A DNA stretch of 64,000 nucleotides from NCBI RefSeq assembly GCF_012034935.1, contig NZ_JAATEN010000016.1, forward strand, positions 62,001-126,000. Direction: 5' to 3'. The position numbers and the translations under genes are program-made. The DNA is from Streptomyces zingiberis. Lineage in GTDB: Bacteria; Actinomycetota; Actinomycetes; Streptomycetales; Streptomycetaceae. A model generated the notes under the pieces. It was not told the DNA's origin, ran no database searches, and saw only the letters and a program-made list of their open reading frames with translations. This document shows positions 34,857-43,100 of the stretch, piece after piece (positions within the stretch are counted from its first letter, which is position 1; each line of letters begins with the position of its first letter).

Positions 34857-37052
34857 TCAGGAGGTGCGGTCGTCCCCCGGCCCGGCCGGTACCGGCGTGG
34901 TGACGCCGGCGGGCAGCGGCAGCCCGCTCACCCGCGAGGGCAGGGGCCCGGCGCGGCCCGTGGCCGCCTCCGGGGCGGCGGTGCCCGGCGCTCCGTCCGG
35001 CAGGGTGAACTCCACGGTGTTCCCGGGCCCGTCGGCGGTGGCCCAGCCGGTGGCGAGTCCGGCGTAGGGGGAGCCGAAGGGGCCGCCGCCGTCCGCGCCG
35101 GTCCGGGTCCCGGCCGGCATCGTGGCCGGTACGGGCGTGCCGGCCTCCGGGGTGGTGACGGTGACGGTGTCCCCGACGCGGTAGCCGGCCGCCCCGTCCC
35201 GCGCGGCGCGCCACGCCTCCCGGTCGCGCAGCTCGGCCCCGGCGTCCCGCATCCGGGGGTTGAGCAGCGGGGCGGAGTCGGTGAACAGGGCGTCGTAGTC
35301 GGCCAGGACCCGGTCGAGCACGGGGTAGGCGATGCGGTCCTCGGCGAGGTTCGACTGGTGGACGAAGTGCGGGCGCGGGTCGCCCGACAGGATGTGGGAG
35401 AGCGCGATCCGGGCTTCCAGCGGCACGATGTGGTCCGCGTATCCGGTCCCGGGGTCCAGCGGCTCGTCGAGACAGGTGGTGTGCTCGCTGGTCTCGCAGA
35501 TGCCGCTGCCGCCGTCGGCCTTCCGGCCGTAGATCCAGTTGTACTCGTCCACCTGCTCGGCGATCCGGCCGGCGTTGTAGAAGACGTTCATGGGGTGGCG
35601 GGGCACGGTCAGCGCGGGACCGGCGGCGCGGGGCGCCTGTTCCCGGGAGTTGTCGGAGGCCAGCCAGGTGACGCCGGTGTCGGCGAGCGAGGGCGCCAGC
35701 GCGGGGTTGTCCGCGGGCTGCTGCGGGAGGGTCGCCAGACCGGAGTGCTCACCGGTGACGAGTTCGGACCGGTCCACGGCGAGGCCGTTGCGGTCGGCCC
35801 AGTCGAGGTTGCCGGCGATCTCCGCCGTGATGTGGTCGCGGCCGGTCCACCGGACGTCCCCCGTGGCGTCGGTGGCGCACCGCCAGGGCACCACGGTGAC
35901 GTCCTGCTCGCAGCCGAGGAAGGTGTGGTCGTAGGTGTGGTTGATCCAGCGGTACGCGTCCTGGTCGGCGAGGAGCCGGTCGGTGAGCGGGTCGGCCCCG
36001 TCCTGCTGCTCCCGGTGGCTGTCGCTGCCGCCGGCGTTGTAGGCCAGGTCGAGCCGGAAGCCGCTCCGCTCGGACCAGGTGCGGGCGTACGACGCGTCCT
36101 CGGGGGTCATCCGGATCGGATCGGGCTCCACGGTGTCCCCGGCCGGGCCGCAGTCGACGTCGCCCGGGGTGCAGTTGAGTTCGGTGTGCCACCGGTCGTC
36201 GGCACCGAACACGTCGTCGACGTGGACGGCGAAGTGGTTCCGCGTCCCGCCGAGGTGGACGCCGTCCGTCATCCAGGCCACGATGCCCCGGGCCAGCAGC
36301 CGGTACTGGAGCTGGTGCCGGTCGTAGGCGAAGGTGACGACCAGTTCGCGGCGGCCGTCGCGGGCGTACTCGCCGACCAGCGAGCCGCGGCCGGAGCCGC
36401 CTGGCAGCGGCGCGTCCACGTAGGAGGTGTAGGTGGCGCCGTCCTCCTGCTCGGCGAGCGGGGCCGCGAGGTAGCCGTAGCTCTCGTCCACCGAGGGGTC
36501 GTTGTCCTCGAACGGCACGGGGCCCTCCAGATAACCGAAGGGTCCGGCCGCCCCCGCGGGGGTGACCGCCGCGGTGTGGCCGTCGAGCGTTCCGGCGTAT
36601 CCGGACTCGGCGGCGGGCCGGAGGCCGACGGCGGGCCGGGCGTAGGTGTAGGCGTCCACCTGCTTGATCCCGAAGCGCCGTTCGTAGGCGGCCAGGGCGG
36701 CCATCTCGGCCGAGTCCGCGCCGAACGGGTTGTCGTTCGGCAGGACGACGGCCTGGTAGCGCGCGAGCGGCCGGTCCTCCTCCCCGTCACCGGAACCGGC
36801 CGTACCGGTCAGGAACGCCTCGTCGACGCGGGGCCGTTCCGGGTCCGTCAGGTCCACGGTCGTATACGGAGTGCCGCCGTCGGCCAGTTCGGCCTCGATG
36901 GCCCCGGTGGCGGGGCCTCCGTCGTCCACGACGAGCACGCGCAGATCGATTCTGGCCGACGGCTCCGCCGCGGCCGCCCCGGCAGCCGGAAGGGCCGCGC
37001 CGAGCAGGACCGCGGCCAGGCATGCCGCGGATATCCGGGTCCTCCGACCCAT
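34857..37052 (-). CDS. Large secreted polysaccharide-deacetylase-like protein
   Basis: This is a 731-residue exported protein with a clear signal peptide (MGRRTRISAACLAAVLLGAA, cleavage near AAAA-EPS). The central part carries HVDD (His277, Asp279, Asp280) and a later H-T-Y-D-H (His372, His376), the spacing and chemistry of a CE4-like Asp-Asp and His-x3-His metal site. The N-terminal third has VVLPNDNPF and repeated aromatic strands, and the C-terminus is Pro/Ala-rich. It may supply the deacetylase half of PelA, whose hydrolase half is in the separate GH114 protein. The ATG at 37052 has a GGGGGTG-rich leader; GTG nine bases up is also possible. Confidence 0.75.
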   Translation of the reverse strand: MGRRTRISAACLAAVLLGAALPAAGAAAAEPSARIDLRVLVVDDGGPATGAIEAELADGGTPYTTVDLTDPERPRVDEAFLTGTAGSGDGEEDRPLARYQAVVLPNDNPFGADSAEMAALAAYERRFGIKQVDAYTYARPAVGLRPAAESGYAGTLDGHTAAVTPAGAAGPFGYLEGPVPFEDNDPSVDESYGYLAAPLAEQEDGATYTSYVDAPLPGGSGRGSLVGEYARDGRRELVVTFAYDRHQLQYRLLARGIVAWMTDGVHLGGTRNHFAVHVDDVFGADDRWHTELNCTPGDVDCGPAGDTVEPDPIRMTPEDASYARTWSERSGFRLDLAYNAGGSDSHREQQDGADPLTDRLLADQDAYRWINHTYDHTFLGCEQDVTVVPWRCATDATGDVRWTGRDHITAEIAGNLDWADRNGLAVDRSELVTGEHSGLATLPQQPADNPALAPSLADTGVTWLASDNSREQAPRAAGPALTVPRHPMNVFYNAGRIAEQVDEYNWIYGRKADGGSGICETSEHTTCLDEPLDPGTGYADHIVPLEARIALSHILSGDPRPHFVHQSNLAEDRIAYPVLDRVLADYDALFTDSAPLLNPRMRDAGAELRDREAWRAARDGAAGYRVGDTVTVTTPEAGTPVPATMPAGTRTGADGGGPFGSPYAGLATGWATADGPGNTVEFTLPDGAPGTAAPEAATGRAGPLPSRVSGLPLPAGVTTPVPAGPGDDRTS

Positions 37053-37835
37053 GGTGTTCACCCCCCGGGGAGGCACGCTCCGCGCGCTCCCCACACGTGC
37101 GCCCCGGCGGAGCCGCGCTGTGCGCGCCACCGGGGCGTCCCTGTCCATGACAGCCGTGCGGCCGGGTCCCCATCCGCCCGGCACGGCGCAGGCACATCGT
37201 GCGGCATGAGGCCCGCCGCCCGCGACGGTGCGGGGCCAATTCACGAAGCGGAACGGCGGGCCGCGGCGCCAGGACTGTCCGGAACTCATCGCCCACATAT
37301 TCGATATTCATCGGTACAGCACGTGGTGTTCCTTCCACGGGCGCCACCGGTGCTCCCACCCCATCCGCCCCACGCGTACCGGCCCGGGGTATCACCGCTG
37401 ATGACGGGCGCGAAGGTGCGTGCGGCGCGGGCGGCCGGGCCGGCGGGCGGGGCGCGGCGCGGGCGGTGCTTTCGTTTCGTACGGACCACCACGGGAAGTC
37501 GTCCGATTTTCCACAGTCTCGATCAATGACGGGGGCATAGGCCCCGGACAGCCCGTGCGGCGCCGGCCGGGCCCGTCCGGCGCCGGTCTCCGGCCTCCGG
37601 GACCGGAGGGCCGGGCCGCCGGCGCCCGGGCCGCCCCGCCCCTCGGGAGGCGCCACCGCCGGCAGCCGGCCGGTGCCGGGAGTCCGCCCCGCGGAACGGC
37701 GCCGCCACACCGTTCTTCTCCCCAACCGTCACACCCGTTACGGTCGTTGACCTCGTCCCCGCCCGTTCTCCGCCCTTAGGATGGCCGCGCGGAGTCCGCA
37801 CCTGCGGGCCGCGGAGAACATTTGCGAGGATTCGG
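37053..37835. promoter_or_regulatory. 783-base divergent intergenic region
   Basis: The region separates the leftward deacetylase-like gene from the rightward methyltransferase gene. It holds an AT-richer patch near 37285-37325 with the short inverted pair ATAT-TCG-ATAT, and another near 37465-37530. These are the likely promoter zones. A minus-strand frame beginning at about 37310 is rejected as coding. Confidence 0.4.
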
Positions 37836-38651
37836 ATGGGCCAGACACACGAGCCGCTGCCCCAGGGGATCGACGTCAACGTCCCCAGCGTGGCACGGAT
37901 GTACGACTTCTTCCTGGGCGGCAAGGACAACTACGCCGCGGACCGGGAGGCGTCCCAGGAACTGCTGAAGGTGGCACCGAGCACCAGGGAACTGGCGCTC
38001 AACAACCGGGACTTCCTCATCCGCGCGGTCCGCAAGCTGGCGGAGGAGCACGGCGTCCGGCAGTTCCTCGATCACGGATCCGGCCTTCCGACGCAGAACA
38101 ACGTCCACCAGATCGCGCAGGAGGTCGACCCGTCGGCCCGCGTCGTCTACGTGGACAACGACCCGATCGTCCTCGCCCACGGCCGGGCACTGCTGGACGA
38201 GAACGACAACACCGCCGTCATCCAGGCGGACATGCGGGACACCCACGGCATCCTCGGCCGCCCGGAGGTGCAGCGGCTGATCAACTTCGACGAGCCGGTC
38301 GCCGCCCTCTTCGTCTCGGTGCTGCACTGCATCCCGGACTCCGACGACCCGGCGGGCCTGGTGCGCCGCGTCGCGGAGCGGCTGGCCCCGGGGAGCTTCC
38401 TCGTCATCTGCCACCTGGTGAGCGAGGACCAGGCCACGCGTGATTTCGTCACCGACTTCATGAACCGCTCCACCCAGGGCAACTGGGGCCGGGTCCGGCA
38501 GCAGCACGAGGTGGAGCGCTTCTTCGACGGGCTGGAACTGCTGGAGCCCGGGCTGGTGGAGGTCTCCACCTGGCACCCGGACTCGGAACTGACCCACCGT
38601 CAGCGCACGCGCGAGTGGATCGAGTTCGGCGGCGTGGCCCGCGTCCCGTAA
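37836..38651 (+). CDS. S-adenosyl methyltransferase, DUF574 type
   Basis: This 271-residue protein matches the actinobacterial SAM-dependent methyltransferase family (PF04672). Visible are SVARMYDFFLGGKDNYAADR at the N-terminus, the SAM-binding FLDHGSGLPTQNNVHQIAQ, VVYVDNDPIVLAHGRALL, and CHLVSED. The substrate is unknown. Such genes are numerous in Streptomyces. The ATG at 37836 follows GAGGA. It converges with the P450 of the second conservon; no strong terminator is seen between them. Confidence 0.92.
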   Translation: MGQTHEPLPQGIDVNVPSVARMYDFFLGGKDNYAADREASQELLKVAPSTRELALNNRDFLIRAVRKLAEEHGVRQFLDHGSGLPTQNNVHQIAQEVDPSARVVYVDNDPIVLAHGRALLDENDNTAVIQADMRDTHGILGRPEVQRLINFDEPVAALFVSVLHCIPDSDDPAGLVRRVAERLAPGSFLVICHLVSEDQATRDFVTDFMNRSTQGNWGRVRQQHEVERFFDGLELLEPGLVEVSTWHPDSELTHRQRTREWIEFGGVARVP

Positions 38652-38845
38652 GGCCCTGCCGGGGCGGCGCCCCCGCTCGCCACGTGGCCCGGGGGCCGGC
38701 CGCACCGCACCACCGCACCCTGCCTCCGGGACCGGCCCGCCCGGCCGCCCGCCGCCGTTCGGTGGCGGGAACCGCGCGGCGTGCGAGCGGCCCCGTCCAC
38801 CCGGACCCCGGCCACCGGAGCACCACGGCCCGGGGCGCCGGACGG

Positions 38846-40495
38846 TCAGCGCCCCGGCGCCCGCGGCGTCTCCCTCCGCCCCCTCCACCACGGTCGCCAC
38901 ACTCCTGACAGCCGTGACAGCCGTGACAGCCGTGACAGCCGTGACAGCCCCGGCAACGGTGACCGCCCGCCGTCGCCCCGGACCGGGCCGGGCCCCGGAG
39001 CCGGGAGGGCGGCGGGCGCGGTCGCGCCGGGTCTGCGCGGCACGGTCCGCAGCTCGGAGGGCACCGGTCGCGGGGCCGCCGCCGGGTGACGGGACGGCGG
39101 GCCGCCCGGCACCCGCGCGGCGGTGCGCGCCCGGACTGGGGTGAATTCCACCGGCAGCGCGACGAGGTGACGGGCCGTCGGCACCGGCCGCCGGCGCAGT
39201 TCCCCCTCCGGGACCGCCAGCCGCACATCGGGCAGCCGGGTCAGCAGCGCCTCCACCCCGGTGTCCGCGATGGCCCGTCCCACGTCCTGCCCGGGGCACT
39301 CGTGCGGGCCGCCGCCGAAGGCCAGATGGGAGCGGTTGCCGTGGACCGGCACCGCCGGATCCGGGCGGACGGCCGGGTCGAGGTTGCCCGCGGCCAGGCC
39401 GAGGACCAGCAGGTCACCCGCGGCGATCCGGCGCCCGGCGAGCTCCGTGTCACCGACGGCCCAGCGCCCCCCGGAGGCCGTCACCGGCGGTTCGTCCCAC
39501 AGGACCTGTTCCATGGCGTCGGGCAGCGTCATGTGCCCGCCGGCGAGGTCGGCGCGGAAACGGGGGTCGGTGAGCACCATCCGCAGCATGCTGGTGACGA
39601 GGCCGGTGGTGGTCGCGCAGGCGGCGAGGAGCACCAGCCGCAGATGCCGCACCGCCTCCTCGTCCCCCAGTCCCGCCGGATGCTCCAGCAGCCGGCTCGC
39701 GAGGTCCCGGCCGGGCAAGACGTGTTTGCGGGCCACCAGGCGTCGCAGGGTACGCAGCAGGTACTCGTCGGCGGTGCCGCCGGGGGTGCCGCCGGCGGCA
39801 CCGATCCCTTCGAGGACGCCCCGGGAGGCCTCGGCCAGCCTCGGCCCGTAGGACTCGGGCATCCCCAGCATCGGGGTCATCACCAGCATCGGCAGCTGCT
39901 CGGAGAACTGTTTCACCAGATCGGCGCGGCCGTCGGCGTGGAACCGGTCGACCAGGAGGCCCGCGGAGCGGGTCACCGCACGCCGGACGCCACGCCGGTC
40001 GAAGCGGCCGATGGAGTCGGTGACGGCCGCGCGGAGCCGCCGGTGCTCCGCACCCTCCACCTGCGTGCACAGCGGCTGCCAGGCCGCGTCCGGGGCCGGC
40101 GGACGGAAGGCGGCGCCCCGGCCGTCCCGTACGGCACTCCGGTGACGGGGGTCGCGGGAGAAGCGGGAAGGGCTGCGGACCACCTCGAGGATCTCCCGGT
40201 AGCCGAGGACCAGCCAGGCGGGCAGGTCGCCGTGGAGCAGGACCGGGGCGACGGCTCCGTACCGGGAGCGCAGCCGTTCGTGGAGACCCGGCGGGTCGCT
40301 CTCCGCCTCGGGACCGTACAGCCGGACCGCGCCGCCGGGCGCGCCGTGGCCGCGGGGGCGGCGGCCGGCCGGGCCCGCGGGACGGCCCGCGCCGGCCGGC
40401 TCCTCCGCCGGGGCGGCGGGCCGACCGGGGGGACCGCCCCCCGCTCCGGGTGCGGGTTCCGCGGTGGGTGGGGGTCCGGGGGGCGGTGCGGTCAC
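38846..40495 (-). CDS. Cytochrome P450 of the CYP157 type (conservon CvnE)
   Basis: This 549-residue P450 has the heme-thiolate motif LAFGGGPHECPGQD (Cys400) typical of bacterial P450s. The K-helix motif that is normally Glu-x-x-Arg reads EQVLW (329-333), matching what is known for the CYP157 family, which lacks it. The N-terminal 55 residues are Pro/Gly-rich. Beyond about residue 450 comes a tail of about 95 residues that includes a tandem Leu-Ser-Arg repeat. Conservon P450s are called CvnE; the substrate is unknown. The GTG at 40495 overlaps the stop of the cvnD relic (GTGA). Last gene of the second conservon. Confidence 0.9.
   Translation of the reverse strand: MTAPPPGPPPTAEPAPGAGGGPPGRPAAPAEEPAGAGRPAGPAGRRPRGHGAPGGAVRLYGPEAESDPPGLHERLRSRYGAVAPVLLHGDLPAWLVLGYREILEVVRSPSRFSRDPRHRSAVRDGRGAAFRPPAPDAAWQPLCTQVEGAEHRRLRAAVTDSIGRFDRRGVRRAVTRSAGLLVDRFHADGRADLVKQFSEQLPMLVMTPMLGMPESYGPRLAEASRGVLEGIGAAGGTPGGTADEYLLRTLRRLVARKHVLPGRDLASRLLEHPAGLGDEEAVRHLRLVLLAACATTTGLVTSMLRMVLTDPRFRADLAGGHMTLPDAMEQVLWDEPPVTASGGRWAVGDTELAGRRIAAGDLLVLGLAAGNLDPAVRPDPAVPVHGNRSHLAFGGGPHECPGQDVGRAIADTGVEALLTRLPDVRLAVPEGELRRRPVPTARHLVALPVEFTPVRARTAARVPGGPPSRHPAAAPRPVPSELRTVPRRPGATAPAALPAPGPGPVRGDGGRSPLPGLSRLSRLSRLSRLSGVWRPWWRGRRETPRAPGR
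38906..38950. repeat. Nine-base tandem repeat in the P450 tail
   Basis: Five tandem copies of TGACAGCCG (the last one base different) lie in frame near the C-terminus of the P450 and encode repeated Leu-Ser-Arg. The unit is a multiple of three, so copy-number change keeps the frame. Confidence 0.85.
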
Positions 40496-40722
40496 GGGTG
40501 CTCCGGGGTGACGGTGGCAAGGGTGTGCGGATGACGGATCAGGGCGAGCAGGACGTCACGGCAGGAGCCCCGGTCACGGGCGTCGGGCTCCACCAGCGAC
40601 CGGCGACCGCCGCCTCGGCCGCCGCCTCGGCCGCCGCGGAGGCCGTGGGCGGGAGGAGCCGAGGGTGGCAGGAGGCGCTCCCCGCGCGGACCCCCGTGCG
40701 GGTCAGAGGTTCCGCAGTCCAT
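40492..40722 (-). pseudogene. cvnD: cvnD relic: GTPase gene with internal deletion
   Basis: A 76-codon frame occupies the place of cvnD. It begins MDCGTSDP, overlapping cvnC by 20 bases, just as the intact cvnD at 11032 begins MDYANGSDP and overlaps its cvnC by 23. It ends with DARDRGSCRDVLLALIRH, matching the intact C-terminus DARHPDSGTHVLLALVQH, and its stop overlaps the P450 start (GTGA). Between lie about 35 residues of Gly/Arg/Pro sequence with no P-loop, G3 or G4 motif. About 120 codons have been lost in frame, so no GTPase can be made. A genuine new short protein is possible but less likely. Confidence 0.75.
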
Positions 40723-41065
40723 GCACCACCGCTTCGAGGAGTTCCGTGTCGGGCAGCTCGGCCGCGGGGACGGGGGCGCGGGCCTCGGCCCGCCCGTCGG
40801 CCAGCAGATCCGCCAGGAGTACGGAGACCGTGGAGACGGGCAGCTCCAGATGCGCGGAGATCTCGGCCACGGAGAGCGGGTGGTGGCACAACCGCAGCGC
40901 GGCCGCCTGTTCGGGCCGGCCGGCGGCCTGTGGCGCGGCCCTGGCCACGATGAGGGTGACGAGGTCGAGCGCCGCCGCTCCACCGGAGGGCGGGGCGGGC
41001 CGGCCCGCGAGGACGTACAGCCGCTCGGGGGCGCCTTCCCGCCAGCCCGGGACCGGGCGGGTCAC
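40703..41065 (-). CDS. cvnC: Conservon CvnC, DUF742 protein (second conservon)
   Basis: This 120-residue DUF742 protein has ERLYVLAGRPAPP at the start, a helix-turn segment HPLSVAEISAHLELPVSTV, and the family end EAVVHGLRNL. The GTG at 41065 overlaps the cvnB stop by four bases (GTGA). Downstream it overlaps the start of the cvnD relic by 20 bases, as in an intact conservon. Confidence 0.9.
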   Translation of the reverse strand: MTRPVPGWREGAPERLYVLAGRPAPPSGGAAALDLVTLIVARAAPQAAGRPEQAAALRLCHHPLSVAEISAHLELPVSTVSVLLADLLADGRAEARAPVPAAELPDTELLEAVVHGLRNL

Positions 41066-41469
41066 CGTGCCCGCTCGCCGGCCCGGGGCGGGCTGCCGAG
41101 GTGCTCGCCGATCCGGGCGACCAGGTCCCGCATGCGCTGTCCCATCAGGCCGGCGTCGACGTCCTCGTCGGCGAGCACGGCCAGATAGGCGCCCTCCCCG
41201 GCGGCCATCAGGTAGAAGAAGCCGCCACTGACCTCCAGCACCACCAGCCGCATCCGCCCCGTGCCGTGCGGGAGTTCGGCGGCGACCGCCCCGGCGAGGC
41301 TCTGCAACCCGGCGCAGGCGGCGGCGAGCCGGTCGGCCACGGCGTCCTCGGTGCCGTGGCGGGCGACGCACAGGCCGTCCGCGGAGAGCACGACGACATG
41401 CCGGGTCTGCGGGACGCTCTCGGCGAGGTCGCGGAGCATCCAGTCCATCGAGTACCGCGGTCGCGTCAC
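41062..41469 (-). CDS. cvnB: Conservon CvnB, roadblock/LC7 protein (second conservon)
   Basis: This 135-residue roadblock protein has MDWMLRDLAESVPQTRHVVV, LSADGLCVARHG, and MRLVVLEVSGGFFYLMAAGE. The GTG at 41469 overlaps the cvnA stop by four bases (GTGA), so translation is coupled at both ends. Confidence 0.92.
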   Translation of the reverse strand: MTRPRYSMDWMLRDLAESVPQTRHVVVLSADGLCVARHGTEDAVADRLAAACAGLQSLAGAVAAELPHGTGRMRLVVLEVSGGFFYLMAAGEGAYLAVLADEDVDAGLMGQRMRDLVARIGEHLGSPPRAGERAR

Positions 41470-43100
41470 GGTGCCGTCCCCTTCCGCCCGGGCGCCGGTT
41501 CCCCGGCCCGGGGCGCCGGTGTCTCTCCGTTGATGCCGCTGTGGAAGGCGGCGAGCCGCAGTCCCGGGGCGACCTGTTCCGCCGGGGTGGCCGGGGGTGC
41601 CCCGGCCGGGCCGGGCGCGGTGCCCGCGGTGCGGGCCGGGCCCGGCGCGCCCGCCGCGGGCCGGGCGCGGAAGGCGGGGGCCCGGCGGCGGCGCTGCGGC
41701 AGGGCGCCCGGGGACCGCCCGGCGACGGCCGGTGTGCCGCCACCCGGCACGCCGGGTCCGCCGGGGCCGCGCTCCCCGCCGGGGCCGGTGCGGCCGGACC
41801 CGGGGTGACCGGCGGCCCGCGCGACCTCCGGGCCGGTGGCCCCGCCCCGGCCGGTGTCCTCGTCCTGCGGCTGGGTGGGCACCGGCCGGGTCCGCAGGCG
41901 GCGCGGCGGCAGGACCGCGGCGCGGGCGACGGCGCCGCCCGGTGCCGGGGTGGCGGTGAGGTGCTCCCGCGGAACGACGAGCACGCAGCGGACCCCGCCG
42001 TACGCCGATGAGCGCAGCGCCACCCGGAAGCGGTTGCTCCGGGCGAGCCTGGCCACCACGGCGAGGCCGAGCCGGGGGGTCTCGCCCAGGTCGTCGAGGT
42101 CGATGCCGCCGGCATGGCCGCGGGCCAGGGTGTCCTCGACGCGGCGGCGGGCCTCGTCGGACAGGCCGATGCCGGCGTCCTCGATCTCCACCGCGACACC
42201 GGTCTGCACCTCGGTGGCCGTGAGGTGCACCCGGGTCTGCGGCGGCGAGTAGCGCGTGGCGTTGTCCAGCAGTTCGGCGAGGGCGTGGATCAGGGGCTCG
42301 ACGGCGGGACCGACGACGCCCACCTCGGCCACCGAGTGCAGATCCACCCGCTGGTAGTCGCGGATCCGGGACATGGCGCCGCGCAGCACGTTGTAGAGCG
42401 GGACGGGCTGCCGCCACTGGCGTCCGGGGTGCGAGCCGCCGAGTACGGCGATGCTGTCGGCGAGCCGGCCGACGAGGGCGTTGCCGTGGTCGAGGCGGAG
42501 GAGGTCGCCGAAGACCTCGGGGTCGTTGCCGTGCCGGTCCTCCATCTCCCGCAGGTCGAGCGCCTGCCGGTGGACGATCGCCTGGACGCGCCGGGCGATG
42601 TTCACGAAGGCGCGGTGCGCCGATTCCCGCAGGTCCTCCTCGGCCCGGACGGCCTCCAGGACGGAGCGGAGCACGGCCTGGTGGATGTCGCGGAGGCCCG
42701 GGTCCGTACCGGGGGTGTGCTCCACCCGGTCGAGCACCTCTTCGACACCGGCCCCCTGCTGGAGGCGTTCGACGGCCGCGGGCAGCAGGTCCGCGGCGAG
42801 CCGCGCGGTCTCGGTCTCCTGCTCGGCGAGGCGCCGGCAGAGGGCGGCCTCCCGTTCCGCGGACCGCCGGACCGCTTCCCCGGTTCGCGGCGCCCGGCGG
42901 ACGGCCGCGGCGGCCGTGACGGCCACCGCCGCGACAGCGGCCGCGCCGCACCAGGCGACGGGTGTGCGGGCCGTGGCGGGGGAGGCGAGGACGGCCGCGA
43001 CGGCGCAGAGCGATGTCACGGCGGGGGGAACCAGCAGGAACAGCCACATCGGCGCGGAGGCGGGCCGCCCCCTCGCGGGTGACGTGCCGGCACGAACCAT
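41466..43100 (-). CDS. cvnA: Conservon CvnA-like membrane histidine-kinase-type ATPase (second conservon)
   Basis: The 544 residues have two transmembrane helices (about 18-38 and 47-68), a helical stalk, and a GHKL ATP-binding domain with ALAELLDNATRYSPPQT, DAGIGLSDEA and GLAVVARLARSN. A disordered tail follows. The ATG at 43100 is preceded by an in-frame TTG; the nearest purine-rich stretch AAGGG is about 12 bases off. First gene of a four-gene coupled operon plus relic. Each overlap is a GTGA. Confidence 0.9.
   Translation of the reverse strand: MVRAGTSPARGRPASAPMWLFLLVPPAVTSLCAVAAVLASPATARTPVAWCGAAAVAAVAVTAAAAVRRAPRTGEAVRRSAEREAALCRRLAEQETETARLAADLLPAAVERLQQGAGVEEVLDRVEHTPGTDPGLRDIHQAVLRSVLEAVRAEEDLRESAHRAFVNIARRVQAIVHRQALDLREMEDRHGNDPEVFGDLLRLDHGNALVGRLADSIAVLGGSHPGRQWRQPVPLYNVLRGAMSRIRDYQRVDLHSVAEVGVVGPAVEPLIHALAELLDNATRYSPPQTRVHLTATEVQTGVAVEIEDAGIGLSDEARRRVEDTLARGHAGGIDLDDLGETPRLGLAVVARLARSNRFRVALRSSAYGGVRCVLVVPREHLTATPAPGGAVARAAVLPPRRLRTRPVPTQPQDEDTGRGGATGPEVARAAGHPGSGRTGPGGERGPGGPGVPGGGTPAVAGRSPGALPQRRRRAPAFRARPAAGAPGPARTAGTAPGPAGAPPATPAEQVAPGLRLAAFHSGINGETPAPRAGEPAPGRKGTAP

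Noticed and set aside
32772..37529. A 1585-codon open frame on the plus strand
   Set aside because: It is antisense to the PelF-like and deacetylase-like genes, has Val/Gly/Arg-rich translation with no domain, and follows from the extreme third-position GC of the real genes.
36787..37725. Minus-strand frame containing MNIEYVGDEF near 37310
   Set aside because: It runs into the deacetylase gene in the wrong frame and lacks a ribosome-binding site and a family match.
38906..38950. Possible CRISPR-like array
   Set aside because: Units are nine bases with no spacers and lie in frame inside the P450 gene; the other repeats in the window are likewise simple tandem repeats.
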